Origin: an uncultured Clostridia bacterium
GTDB taxonomy: Bacteria > Bacillota > Clostridia > Oscillospirales > Acutalibacteraceae
Assembly (NCBI GenBank): GCA_947567585.1
Contig: CANONE010000122.1
Span: 1 to 6,418 of the forward strand
Direction of reading: 5' to 3'
Length of the DNA: 6,418 bases
The position numbers were made by a program, and so were the translations under genes. Position 1 is the first letter of the stretch. Every line of letters begins with the position of its first letter. The notes under the pieces are model-generated. The model was not told the origin of the DNA. It was given only the letters and a program-made list of their open reading frames with translations, and searched no databases. Below are positions 1-5,281 of this stretch, one piece after another.

Positions 1-6
1 CTATAG

Positions 7-135
7 GCAGGCAAAACGGCAGAAAGAAGGAGGGAAGCCGCCTATGACCCGAAGCGTAAAGAGCGCATAGCAAAGGCTATCGCGCAGACTGAGCATCAAA
101 GTACGGTTGGGCGCAATCGCCTTTGCTCATCCTGA
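7..135 (+). other. Weak open frame, possible gene remnant
   Basis: An open frame of 42 codons runs from just after an in-frame TAG (4-6) to a TGA at 133-135. It has no ATG and no obvious alternative start with a ribosome binding site. Its product would be very basic and charged in the first part (for example YDPKRKERIAKAIAQ) and then loses that character. It could be the decayed 3' end of an upstream gene, interrupted by the TAG, or a chance frame. I do not recognise a family. The same bases form the inverted repeat at 69-127, which argues for a non-coding role. Confidence 0.15.
69..127. repeat. Long imperfect inverted repeat / stem-loop
   Basis: Bases 69-85 and 111-127 are inverted repeats, pairing at 15 of 17 positions around a 25-base loop. 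The outer block GCAAAGGC / GCCTTTGC is perfect. An alternative pairing of 90-101 with 121-129 (TGAGCA, two-base bulge, AAAG) competes for the same 3' arm. The structure ends 38 bases before the start codon of the CD3324-type gene. No T-run follows, so it is not a standard terminator. It could be an RNA leader structure, a processing site for an upstream transcript, or a DNA operator. Confidence 0.5.
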
Positions 136-165
136 GATTCTGTGATTCTTTAGGAGGAGCAAGAT

Positions 166-474
166 ATGCGCTATGCACGCGCGCAGGACATTCTCCCTGC
201 GGAGCTGCTGACACAGCTACAGGAATACATTGACGGAACCTATCTCTATATCCCCCGGCGCAAGGAAAACCGTCTGGCCTGGGGGGAGAAAACCCACAGC
301 AAAAAAGAAACCGCCGCCCGCAACCAAGCGATTTTTCAAGAGGCAAAGGCCGGCAGAGAAATCCCGGAGCTGGCCAAAGCCTATTTCCTGACGGAAAAGA
401 CCATCCGCCGTATTATCGCGTCGGAACGCAAGGCCGCCGTCCAGAAGGATCCCGCCGGCGGGCGGAAGGAATAG
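166..474 (+). CDS. CD3324 family / Mor-like small HTH protein
   Basis: This 102-residue protein probably binds DNA and may be a small transcription regulator. The N-terminal part (residues 1-40) has the pattern of CD3324-type proteins from Clostridia: RYARAQDILP, an amphipathic stretch, then YLYIPRR. The C-terminal half (about 62-87, with IPELAKAYFLTEKTIRRII) reads as a helix-turn-helix resembling the Mor transcription activator family. The last 15 residues are a charged tail. The ATG at 166 is preceded by AGGAGG at 152-157, eight bases away, which fixes the start well. The gene stands alone: a terminator follows directly and the next gene is about 200 bases downstream. Family assignment is from recalled patterns; no target or regulon can be inferred, and a specific role is unknown. 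Confidence 0.82.
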   Translation: MRYARAQDILPAELLTQLQEYIDGTYLYIPRRKENRLAWGEKTHSKKETAARNQAIFQEAKAGREIPELAKAYFLTEKTIRRIIASERKAAVQKDPAGGRKE

Positions 475-482
475 AGCGCGAG

Positions 483-523
483 ACCTGCACAAAGCTTATA
501 GGAGCTTGTGCGGGTTTTCTTTT
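483..523 (+). terminator. Intrinsic terminator after the CD3324-type gene
   Basis: The arm at 483-496 (ACCTGCACAAAGCT) pairs with 503-515 (AGCTTGTGCGGGT) with one bulged A and one G-U pair. A six-base loop separates the arms, and TTTTCTTTT (515-523) follows at once. It lies nine bases past the stop codon. Stem, loop and T-rich tail all fit a Rho-independent terminator, so transcription of the first gene should end here. Confidence 0.85.
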
Positions 524-533
524 GCCGCCGGCC

Positions 534-566
534 GGGAAGCGTTCCACCCAATGTCCAGCGCTTCCC
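534..566. repeat. Eight-base inverted repeat in spacer
   Basis: GGGAAGCG (534-541) and CGCTTCCC (559-566) can pair perfectly around a 17-base loop. There is no T-run after it on the + strand, so it is unlikely to be a second terminator. Its position between the terminator of the first gene and the ylbJ-like gene allows a regulatory site or a chance repeat in GC-rich DNA. Confidence 0.35.
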
Positions 567-581
567 GCTGGGACGGGCCTG

Positions 582-610
582 TTGAAAACCGCCGCTTTTC
601 TCTGCATGAT
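582..610 (+). promoter_or_regulatory. Weak sigma-A-like promoter candidate for ylbJ
   Basis: TTGAAA (582-587) is followed after 17 bases by CATGAT (605-610), which matches TATAAT at four of six positions. A start near 617 would leave a leader of about 56 bases before the ylbJ-like gene. The location is sensible because a terminator lies upstream. However, a sporulation gene would more often use sigma-E, and I found no convincing sigma-E pair here. Confidence 0.2.
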
Positions 611-672
611 TTGTGGTTTCTCCGCATATTTATTGGTGAAAAAAATGGTGTATGGGGAAAGGATCTGAATGT

Positions 673-1812
673 ATGAGTGGAAAGCTTTTGGGCAGGCGGC
701 GTTTTTTGGGCCCCGGCGTTTACAGTACCTTGGGATTTTTGCTGATCTTGGCCGCGCTGCTCCTTTTCCCCAGCCTGATTCGGGACAGCGTGCGGGAAAG
801 CGTGGCTTACTGCCTGCAGGTGCTGGTGCCTTCCCTGTTTCCTTTCATGGCTTTGGCGTGCTATGGCGTCCATTCATCCGCCTCGCAGGTTCTGGGGCGG
901 CCCTTTGCGCGGCTGTTTCGAAAAATCTTCCGGCTTCCCGGCTGCTGCGCGGTGACCATCTTGATGAGCTTTCTGGGCGGTTACCCGGCAGGAGCCCGGG
1001 GGGTGTCGCTGCTGCTGGAAAAGGGGCTGATCACTCGGGAGCAGGCGGGCCGGATGGCCTTGTTTTGTATGGGGCCGGGGGTCGCCTTTGTTATCACCTT
1101 TTTAGGAGCGGGCCTGCTGGGCAGTATGCGGCTGGGGGTGCTGCTGTTCGTTTCAGTGACGCTCTCTGGGCTGCTGCTGGGTGTAATCGTCTCCATATGG
1201 GCCCCGCCGCCGAAAGAGGAGCGTTCCAGCCCGCCTCCCCCCTCCCGCTCTCCGCTGATGGGCGCAGTCTATGACGCCTCCAAAAGCATGCTGGTCATGT
1301 GCGCCTACATTGTTCTTTTCTCCGGCTTCCGGGCGATTTTACAGGGCAGCGGGCTGCAAGGGGTTCTGATACGCTGGCTTACCCGCACAGGGATCTTCTC
1401 CCCCTTTGAGTCGGCGGCGGTGCTGTCCTTTCTGCTGGAAGTGACCGGAGGCGTGGGAGAAGCCATGCGGGTACAGGCCGCGCCGGTATTTTACGCTTTC
1501 GGGCTGGCTTTCGGGGGCCTTTGCGTACATATACAGGCGCTCTCGTTTTTTCAGGAATTTCCAGGAAGGCTGTGGCTCTTCTTTCTCTGCCGGTTTCTGC
1601 ATGGGATGATGGCCAGCGGCTGCTTTTTGGGCGTCTGCCTTCTTCTGCCCAGCGGCGCTGTGCCGGCTGCGGCGGTTCTGGGGCCCGAGGGCGCGGCGTC
1701 TTTTTCCGGGAGCTTCTTAGGCGGGGCTTCCCTGCTGGCCATGTGCGGCGCGTTTTTGCTGATGGCCGAGGGCGGGGCCGCCGCAAAGCCTACCAGCGCC
1801 GGGAACGTATAG
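673..1812 (+). CDS. ylbJ: Sporulation integral membrane protein YlbJ-like
   Basis: This is a polytopic membrane protein of 379 residues with the nucleoside-recognition (Gate) fold pattern, most like YlbJ, which is needed for spore cortex formation or stability in Bacillus; its substrate is unknown. Visible marks are an N-terminal membrane segment (about 17-34), LVPSLFPFMAL (51-61), GGYPAGA (102-108), a second half after a proline-rich, polar linker (178-194), EVTGG (256-260), and GGLCVHIQ (281-288), a family hallmark. The YlbJ family is usually near 400 residues. I chose ATG 673 because AAAGGA (658-663) lies nine bases upstream; ATG 652 would add seven residues but has no good ribosome binding site. 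It is followed after 18 bases by yqfC, suggesting one sporulation operon. A generic nucleoside-recognition protein is the main alternative name. Confidence 0.85.
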   Translation: MSGKLLGRRRFLGPGVYSTLGFLLILAALLLFPSLIRDSVRESVAYCLQVLVPSLFPFMALACYGVHSSASQVLGRPFARLFRKIFRLPGCCAVTILMSFLGGYPAGARGVSLLLEKGLITREQAGRMALFCMGPGVAFVITFLGAGLLGSMRLGVLLFVSVTLSGLLLGVIVSIWAPPPKEERSSPPPPSRSPLMGAVYDASKSMLVMCAYIVLFSGFRAILQGSGLQGVLIRWLTRTGIFSPFESAAVLSFLLEVTGGVGEAMRVQAAPVFYAFGLAFGGLCVHIQALSFFQEFPGRLWLFFLCRFLHGMMASGCFLGVCLLLPSGAVPAAAVLGPEGAASFSGSFLGGASLLAMCGAFLLMAEGGAAAKPTSAGNV

Positions 1813-1830
1813 TGATCGCGGTGAAAATGA

Positions 1831-2112
1831 GTGGGAATGATTTCGAACCGGGTTTACTCTCAAACATTTTTATGGAAGCGGGGGCGGCCAATGGAAGCGG
1901 GAATGGGCGGGGCGGTTATCTCCGTCACAGGAAACCGAAGCGCGGTGGTAGACGGCTGCGACGGGATTGTGGATTATGATCAGGAAAAAGTCATCCTCCG
2001 GGCAGGGCGGCTTACGGTGCGGGTCAACGGGCAAAAGCTCCGGCTCCGGCGGCTGACGGAAGATTCCGCCGTGATTGAAGGCGTCATCAGCAGCCTGGAA
2101 TACAGCTATTAA
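1831..2112 (+). CDS. yqfC: Sporulation protein YqfC-like
   Basis: This is a small protein of up to 93 residues. From residue 30 on it follows the YqfC/YabP-type pattern: VISVTGNRSAVVDGCDGIV, then Y, then short beta strands (VILRAG, LTVRVNG, LRLRRL), ending in VIEGVISSLEY. In Bacillus, yqfC is a sigma-E-dependent sporulation gene of unclear molecular role. Its place just before yqfD supports the call strongly. The start is uncertain. GTG 1831 and ATG 1837 give a family-like length but no clear ribosome binding site. ATG 1891 (73 residues) has GCGGGGG at 1878-1884, six bases upstream, like the site before yqfD. The N-terminal 20 residues do not look like typical YqfC, unlike the rest. Confidence 0.85.
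   Translation: MGMISNRVYSQTFLWKRGRPMEAGMGGAVISVTGNRSAVVDGCDGIVDYDQEKVILRAGRLTVRVNGQKLRLRRLTEDSAVIEGVISSLEYSY
1872..1901 (+). repeat. 11-base direct repeat in the yqfC 5' end
   Basis: ATGGAAGCGGG occurs at 1872-1882 and again at 1891-1901, a distance of 19 bases, which is not a multiple of three. The bases after each copy differ, so it is not a full tandem duplication. It covers two candidate yqfC start regions and offsets their reading frames. Confidence 0.6.
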
Positions 2113-2123
2113 GGGGGCGCGCC

Positions 2124-3323
2124 ATGCTGGAAAAAGTATTTCATCTGGCTTCCGGGTATGTGGAGTTCCAGGTGCTGGGAGACGGGGCGCGGTTTTTCTC
2201 CATTGCCGCCAAGCTCGGTTTTCCGTTCTGGGGCTTTGACCGGAAAGATGGAAAGGCGGTGGCCAGAGCAAAGCCCCGGGTTTACCGGCGGCTGCGTCCG
2301 GTTTGCCGGCGCTGCGGCACGCGTACCCGCATTTTGAAAAAGCGGGGCCTTCCCTTCCGGGGACAAAAGCTTTTGGCGCGTAAGGGATTGCTGCTGGGGG
2401 CCCTGGGGGGCGCGGCCTTATACTGGTTTTTGTCAGGGTCCGTCTGGGGCGTCAGCATCAGCGGCGCTGAGAAGACGCCGGCCGGGGTTATCCTCCAGGC
2501 CGCTAGGGAGCAGGGAATCTACTTGGGCGCGAAAAAGGATGAAATCTCTCCCAAAAACGCCGCCAATGGAATTCTAACCAGCCTGCCCCAAATCAGTTGG
2601 GCTACCGTAAACACCGACGGCTGCTTTTTAGAGGTGTCCGTTAAGGAGGGAACCCCCCGGCCGGAGCGGGAGGACAAACGGGAGCTCTCCAATATGGTGG
2701 CCCTGCGGGAAGGGAAGGTTGTGGAAATCCAGGCGGAACAAGGGCGGCCAGAGGTCCAGCTGGGGGAAACGGTGATTGCCGGACAGCTGCTGATCGCCGG
2801 ACTATATCAGGAAATCCCCGACCCCTACGGCCCGCAGCCCGAGCATCTTTACCAGGTAACCGGCGCGGCCAGAGGCAGGGTGATTGCGGAGACCTACCGG
2901 GAATTCACGGTGGAGGCCAACTGCTGGGACACCGCCTGGGAGGAAACCGGCAGGCAGGCCCGGCGCTGGCTGGAAATATTCGGAGTCAGGATCCCCCTGG
3001 GATTTTGGTCCCCGCCCTCGGGAGAAACGAGGAACCATTCTCAAACCAGCCGCGCCAAACTTCTGGGGGTAGAGCTTCCGTTGGCTGTGGAAAATCAGGT
3101 GGTGGTCCATCTGAAAGAACGCCGCCGGGAGCTTAGCGAGGACCAGCAGAAAACCGCCGCCCTGCTTAAGCTTCGGGAAGCCCAGAAGGCTGTGCTTCCC
3201 CAAGGCGCCAAAGTGGTGAACGAGAGGCTTTCATTTCAGTTTTGCGAAGGCCGCTGTATCCTCAGCGCCCAGTGCAGGTGTCGGGAAGACATTGGGGAGG
3301 TCAAAACAATTTCTATAAATTAG
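2124..3323 (+). CDS. yqfD: Sporulation protein YqfD
   Basis: This 399-residue, membrane-anchored protein matches the YqfD family, a sigma-E-dependent sporulation protein required for efficient sporulation in Bacillus; its biochemical role is not known. The N-terminal domain (1-80) contains GYVEFQVLGDGARFFSIAA and ends in the family-like KKRGLPFRGQK. A hydrophobic segment (about 87-105) is followed by VWGVSISG (108-114). A POTRA-like stretch follows to about 175, an inference from its resemblance to FtsQ/DivIB-type patterns, and the remainder (180-399) is a soluble, extracytoplasmic domain. Length is normal for the family. ATG 2124 has AAGGGGG (2111-2117) six bases upstream, overlapping the yqfC stop, so the two are translationally close. 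A CxxC pair (C61, C64) is visible just before the membrane segment. Confidence 0.92.
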   Translation: MLEKVFHLASGYVEFQVLGDGARFFSIAAKLGFPFWGFDRKDGKAVARAKPRVYRRLRPVCRRCGTRTRILKKRGLPFRGQKLLARKGLLLGALGGAALYWFLSGSVWGVSISGAEKTPAGVILQAAREQGIYLGAKKDEISPKNAANGILTSLPQISWATVNTDGCFLEVSVKEGTPRPEREDKRELSNMVALREGKVVEIQAEQGRPEVQLGETVIAGQLLIAGLYQEIPDPYGPQPEHLYQVTGAARGRVIAETYREFTVEANCWDTAWEETGRQARRWLEIFGVRIPLGFWSPPSGETRNHSQTSRAKLLGVELPLAVENQVVVHLKERRRELSEDQQKTAALLKLREAQKAVLPQGAKVVNERLSFQFCEGRCILSAQCRCREDIGEVKTISIN

Positions 3324-3366
3324 ACAATAAATTTCAAATATATTTGTCGAATTCGTCTATTTTTTA
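3321..3366 (+). terminator. Possible weak AT-rich terminator after yqfD
   Basis: TAGAC (3321-3325, including the yqfD stop) can pair with GTCTA (3355-3359). Inside it GACAA (3323-3327) can instead pair with TTGTC (3344-3348) as part of a longer AT-rich stem. A run of six T (3360-3365) follows. The stem is poor in GC, so efficiency is doubtful, but the position directly after the sporulation genes and before a good promoter fits a transcript end. Confidence 0.4.
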
Positions 3367-3369
3367 AGC

Positions 3370-3399
3370 TTGAACATGACCGCTCCTATGTGGTATAAT
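3370..3399 (+). promoter_or_regulatory. Sigma-A promoter with extended -10
   Basis: TTGAAC (3370-3375) and TATAAT (3394-3399) are separated by 18 bases, and TGG immediately before the -10 box makes an extended TGnTATAAT element. It is the best promoter in the window. Transcription would begin near 3406 and leave a leader of roughly 180 bases before the acetyltransferase gene. It probably drives that gene and the overlapping phoH in growing cells, separately from the sporulation genes upstream. Confidence 0.75.
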
Positions 3400-3480
3400 G
3401 TACGCAAAGCGTGCATCCGGAGTTTCCCTTGCCCGTGAAACGGCAGCCTTGCTCTTTGCGAAAGGACCGGAAAACTTCAA

Positions 3481-3516
3481 GCAGATTTACGGTATAATAG
3501 CTGTGAAAAAATCTGC
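3481..3516. repeat. Inverted repeat around a second -10-like box
   Basis: GCAGATTT (3481-3488) and AAATCTGC (3509-3516) form a perfect eight-base inverted repeat around 20 bases. These 20 bases contain GGTATAATAG, with TATAAT at 3493-3498. No good -35 box lies 16-18 bases upstream. The arrangement could be a repressor operator over a second start site, or an RNA hairpin in the long leader from the upstream promoter. Confidence 0.45.
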
Positions 3517-3522
3517 GGTGGG

Positions 3523-3566
3523 CCGCGCGCAATTGTCTCTGGGCGGCGCGGGGCGTTTACGCCCGC
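3523..3566 (+). promoter_or_regulatory. Overlapping GC-rich hairpins before the GNAT start
   Basis: CCGCGC (3523-3528) can pair with GCGCGG (3546-3551). GCGGGGCG (3548-3555) can pair with CGCCCGC (3560-3566) with one bulged G and a TTTA loop. The two hairpins share 3548-3551, so they exclude each other. The second ends five bases before the ribosome binding site. This could tune translation of the acetyltransferase, but high GC content makes such pairings common. Confidence 0.3.
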
Positions 3567-3570
3567 TTGT

Positions 3571-3577
3571 AAGGGGG
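3571..3577 (+). promoter_or_regulatory. Ribosome binding site fixing a TTG start
   Basis: AAGGGGG lies seven bases before TTG 3585. It is the only good site in this spacer and decides the start of the acetyltransferase gene, since no ATG is available near the beginning of the conserved frame. Confidence 0.7.
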
Positions 3578-3584
3578 AATAGCC

Positions 3585-4052
3585 TTGGAGCTGGTTACGC
3601 TGGCAGAGGAATTTCATTCTCCGGCGGTGTATGCCATTTACCAGTTTTGCATGTATCAGCCTACCCCCGCTAAGTTTTCCGCCCTAGCGGCGGAGCTGCT
3701 TTCCGATGGCGCCGCGCGGCTCTGCGGATGCCGCCGGAACGGGACGCTGACCGGCGTTCTGGCCCTGCGGGTGCTGGGGGACGAGGGAACAATCGCCGGC
3801 ATCGCGGTGGACGGAGCATGGCGCGGCAAAGGCGTGGGCTCCTTCCTGGTATACGGCGCCATGAAGGCTTTTCACATAGAGAAACTATATGCGGAAACAG
3901 ACCGCGAGGCGGTAGAGTTTTACAGAAAGTGCGGCTTTTCGGCAGAGGCTTTCACCAAGACGTATGGCGGGCGGGCGTTCACCCGGTATGCCTGTGTGTT
4001 GAAAGCGGCGGACGCAAGCCGGAAAAGGAGAAAAATTGGAACAAAGGATTAA
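3585..4052 (+). CDS. GNAT family N-acetyltransferase
   Basis: This 155-residue cytosolic protein should transfer an acetyl group from acetyl-CoA to an amine; the substrate cannot be read from the sequence. The acetyl-CoA binding motif A is clear: IAGIAVDGAWRGKGVGSFLV (70-89), with the R/Q-x-x-G-x-G/A signature as RGKGVG (80-85). The motif B region is LYAETDREAVEFYRKCGF (101-118), typical of GNAT C-termini. The start is TTG 3585, chosen from the AAGGGGG site. The C-terminal tail is basic (RKRRK, 146-150), and its 3' end contains the phoH ribosome binding site. The gene sits between yqfD and phoH, which are adjacent in Bacillus, so it is an insertion in the usual order. It has its own promoter candidate and leader. 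Confidence 0.88.
   Translation: MELVTLAEEFHSPAVYAIYQFCMYQPTPAKFSALAAELLSDGAARLCGCRRNGTLTGVLALRVLGDEGTIAGIAVDGAWRGKGVGSFLVYGAMKAFHIEKLYAETDREAVEFYRKCGFSAEAFTKTYGGRAFTRYACVLKAADASRKRRKIGTKD
4025..4030 (+). promoter_or_regulatory. phoH ribosome binding site inside the GNAT gene
   Basis: AAGGAG lies five bases before the TTG at 4036 and inside the coding sequence of the acetyltransferase. It supports the TTG start of phoH and coupling of translation between the two overlapping genes. Confidence 0.75.
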
Positions 4053-4995
4053 TGTAGATAGAATCGAGCAGGCCGAAGAGCTTTTCGGCAGCTTTGACAG
4101 CAATATAAAGCTCATTGAAAGAGAGTACGGGGTGTCTCTGGTATTCCGGGATTCAGAGCTGAAAATCACCGGGGAAAACCCGGAAAGCGTGGACAAGGCT
4201 TCCCGGGCGGTGCGCAGCCTCATTACGCTGATCGGCGGCGGGGAGACTCTCAGTGAGCAGAACGTCCGCTACTGCATGCGCATGGTGGACGAGGACAGCG
4301 AAGATAAGGTAGTAAAGCTGGCTGGAGACTGCATATGCGTCACCAGCAAGGGAAAGCCCATTAAGCCCAAGACAGTGGGCCAGCGTACCTATTGCGATAA
4401 CATCAAAGAAAACACCATTACCATCGGCGTGGGGCCCGCAGGCACCGGCAAGACATATCTGGCGGTGGCCATGGCTGTTACGGCTTTCCGGGCGCAGGAG
4501 GTCAACCGGATCATCCTCACCCGCCCCGCCGTGGAGGCCGGGGAAAAGCTGGGCTTTCTTCCCGGCGATTTGCAGCAGAAGGTAGACCCCTACCTGCGGC
4601 CGTTGTACGACGCTCTCTTTGACATGCTGGGAGCTGAGACCTACCAGCGCTATGTGGAGCGGGGAAACATTGAAGTGGCTCCTTTAGCCTACATGCGGGG
4701 CCGGACCCTGGACGACAGCTTCATCATTCTGGACGAGGCTCAGAACACCACCGGCGAACAAATGAAAATGTTTTTGACCCGCTTGGGCTTCAACTCAAAG
4801 ATGGTTATCACTGGCGACGTAACGCAGATCGATCTGCCCGACGGCAAAAAGAGCGGTTTAAAGGAAGCGGTGCGGGTCCTGCGGGGCGTGGAGGACATCG
4901 CCATCTTCCGGTTTACCGAAAAAGACGTAGTCCGCCACAGGCTGGTACAGGACATCATCAAAGCATACGAACGCGCCAGCCGCCCGAAAAATTAG
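4036..4995 (+). CDS. phoH: PhoH family P-loop ATPase (PhoH/YbeZ)
   Basis: This 319-residue cytosolic protein is a PhoH-like nucleotide-binding protein, thought to act in RNA metabolism together with YbeY. The N-terminal region (1-90) has the family's KH-like character, with IKLIEREYGVSLVFRDSELK (24-43). The ATPase core follows: Walker A GPAGTGKT (133-140), RPAVEAGEKLGFLPG just after, and Walker B FIILDEAQN (229-237, with D233 and E234). Conserved QMKMFLTRLG and MVITGDVTQIDLP come next. Length is normal. The TTG start at 4036 is supported by AAGGAG and by the YbeZ-like N-terminus. It overlaps the acetyltransferase gene by 17 bases, so the two are co-transcribed. In Bacillus it is followed by pgpH; here a 286-base gap follows instead. 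Confidence 0.95.
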   Translation: MEQRINVDRIEQAEELFGSFDSNIKLIEREYGVSLVFRDSELKITGENPESVDKASRAVRSLITLIGGGETLSEQNVRYCMRMVDEDSEDKVVKLAGDCICVTSKGKPIKPKTVGQRTYCDNIKENTITIGVGPAGTGKTYLAVAMAVTAFRAQEVNRIILTRPAVEAGEKLGFLPGDLQQKVDPYLRPLYDALFDMLGAETYQRYVERGNIEVAPLAYMRGRTLDDSFIILDEAQNTTGEQMKMFLTRLGFNSKMVITGDVTQIDLPDGKKSGLKEAVRVLRGVEDIAIFRFTEKDVVRHRLVQDIIKAYERASRPKN

Positions 4996-5281
4996 CGGGA
5001 AAACGGCGCCGGCTCCATTTATACTAAAAAGTTAGTCCAGAGAAGGTTTCCCTCCAGTGCAAGCCCGTTGCCGCGCCCACCAGCTTCCTGTGCAGACCCG
5101 TCAAATGGGGCATAAAAAATTTCGTCCACCTTTTCCCAGGGCGGCGGCCTCCAGGTACTTGACAAAGTCGCCGTGCCGGGACCGTTTTGAACCGGCCGGG
5201 CCGGCGGACAAGACGTGAGGGTTTGGGAGCAAAGCTCCCACGGTCTTCAAAAAATCTACATAAGAAAGGGAGAGTCTTGAC
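4996..5281. other. Gene-free gap between phoH and ybeY
   Basis: This 286-base stretch is unusually long for this otherwise compact region, and I see no supported gene in it. It holds small dyads: ACTAA/TTAGT (5023-5036), CCGGCC/GGCCGG (5193-5205), and the strong hairpin at 5224-5240. A TTGACA (5160-5165) has no matching -10 box. A + strand frame from ATG 5105 to 5218 (37 codons) lacks a ribosome binding site. On the minus strand, a coding-like frame from 5283 down to 5131 would continue to a TAA at 5019-5021 if one base near 5130 were skipped. This is where pgpH stands in Bacillus. Confidence 0.6.
5224..5240. repeat. Perfect seven-base hairpin before ybeY
   Basis: TGGGAGC (5224-5230) and GCTCCCA (5234-5240) form a perfect stem with an AAA loop. 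The + strand continues with CGGTCTTCAAAAAA and not with a T-run, so it is not a standard terminator in either direction. It lies about 25 bases before the ybeY ribosome binding site and could be a leader hairpin or a transcript-processing site. Confidence 0.5.

Noticed and set aside
43..69. An eight-codon frame (ATG 43 to TAG 69) with GAAGGAGGG upstream
   Set aside because: The ribosome binding site is good, but the peptide is too short to support as a gene. A leader peptide cannot be excluded, but no attenuator with a T-run follows.
624..660. GCATATTT as a -35 box of a sporulation sigma factor (E, F or G) before ylbJ
   Set aside because: No -10 sequence of the matching type lies at the right distance.
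496..873. Minus-strand open frames over the ylbJ upstream spacer and 5' end
   Set aside because: They run antisense to the terminator and to a well supported gene, have no family resemblance, and are expected in GC-rich DNA.
3405..3470. Strings resembling parts of SAM-I (GCCCGTGAAACGGCAGCC) and c-di-GMP-I (ACGCAAAGC) riboswitches
   Set aside because: Only short pieces match. The closing helix and other conserved core elements of either class are not found, and the c-di-GMP-like piece overlaps the promoter start region.
3398..3673. A 91-codon + strand frame starting in the leader
   Set aside because: It starts inside the -10 box (its ATA-ATG region), has no ribosome binding site, and runs into the acetyltransferase gene in another frame.
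5105..5218. A 37-codon + strand frame in the phoH-ybeY gap
   Set aside because: There is no ribosome binding site before ATG 5105, and the arginine- and proline-rich product looks like a non-coding GC-rich frame.
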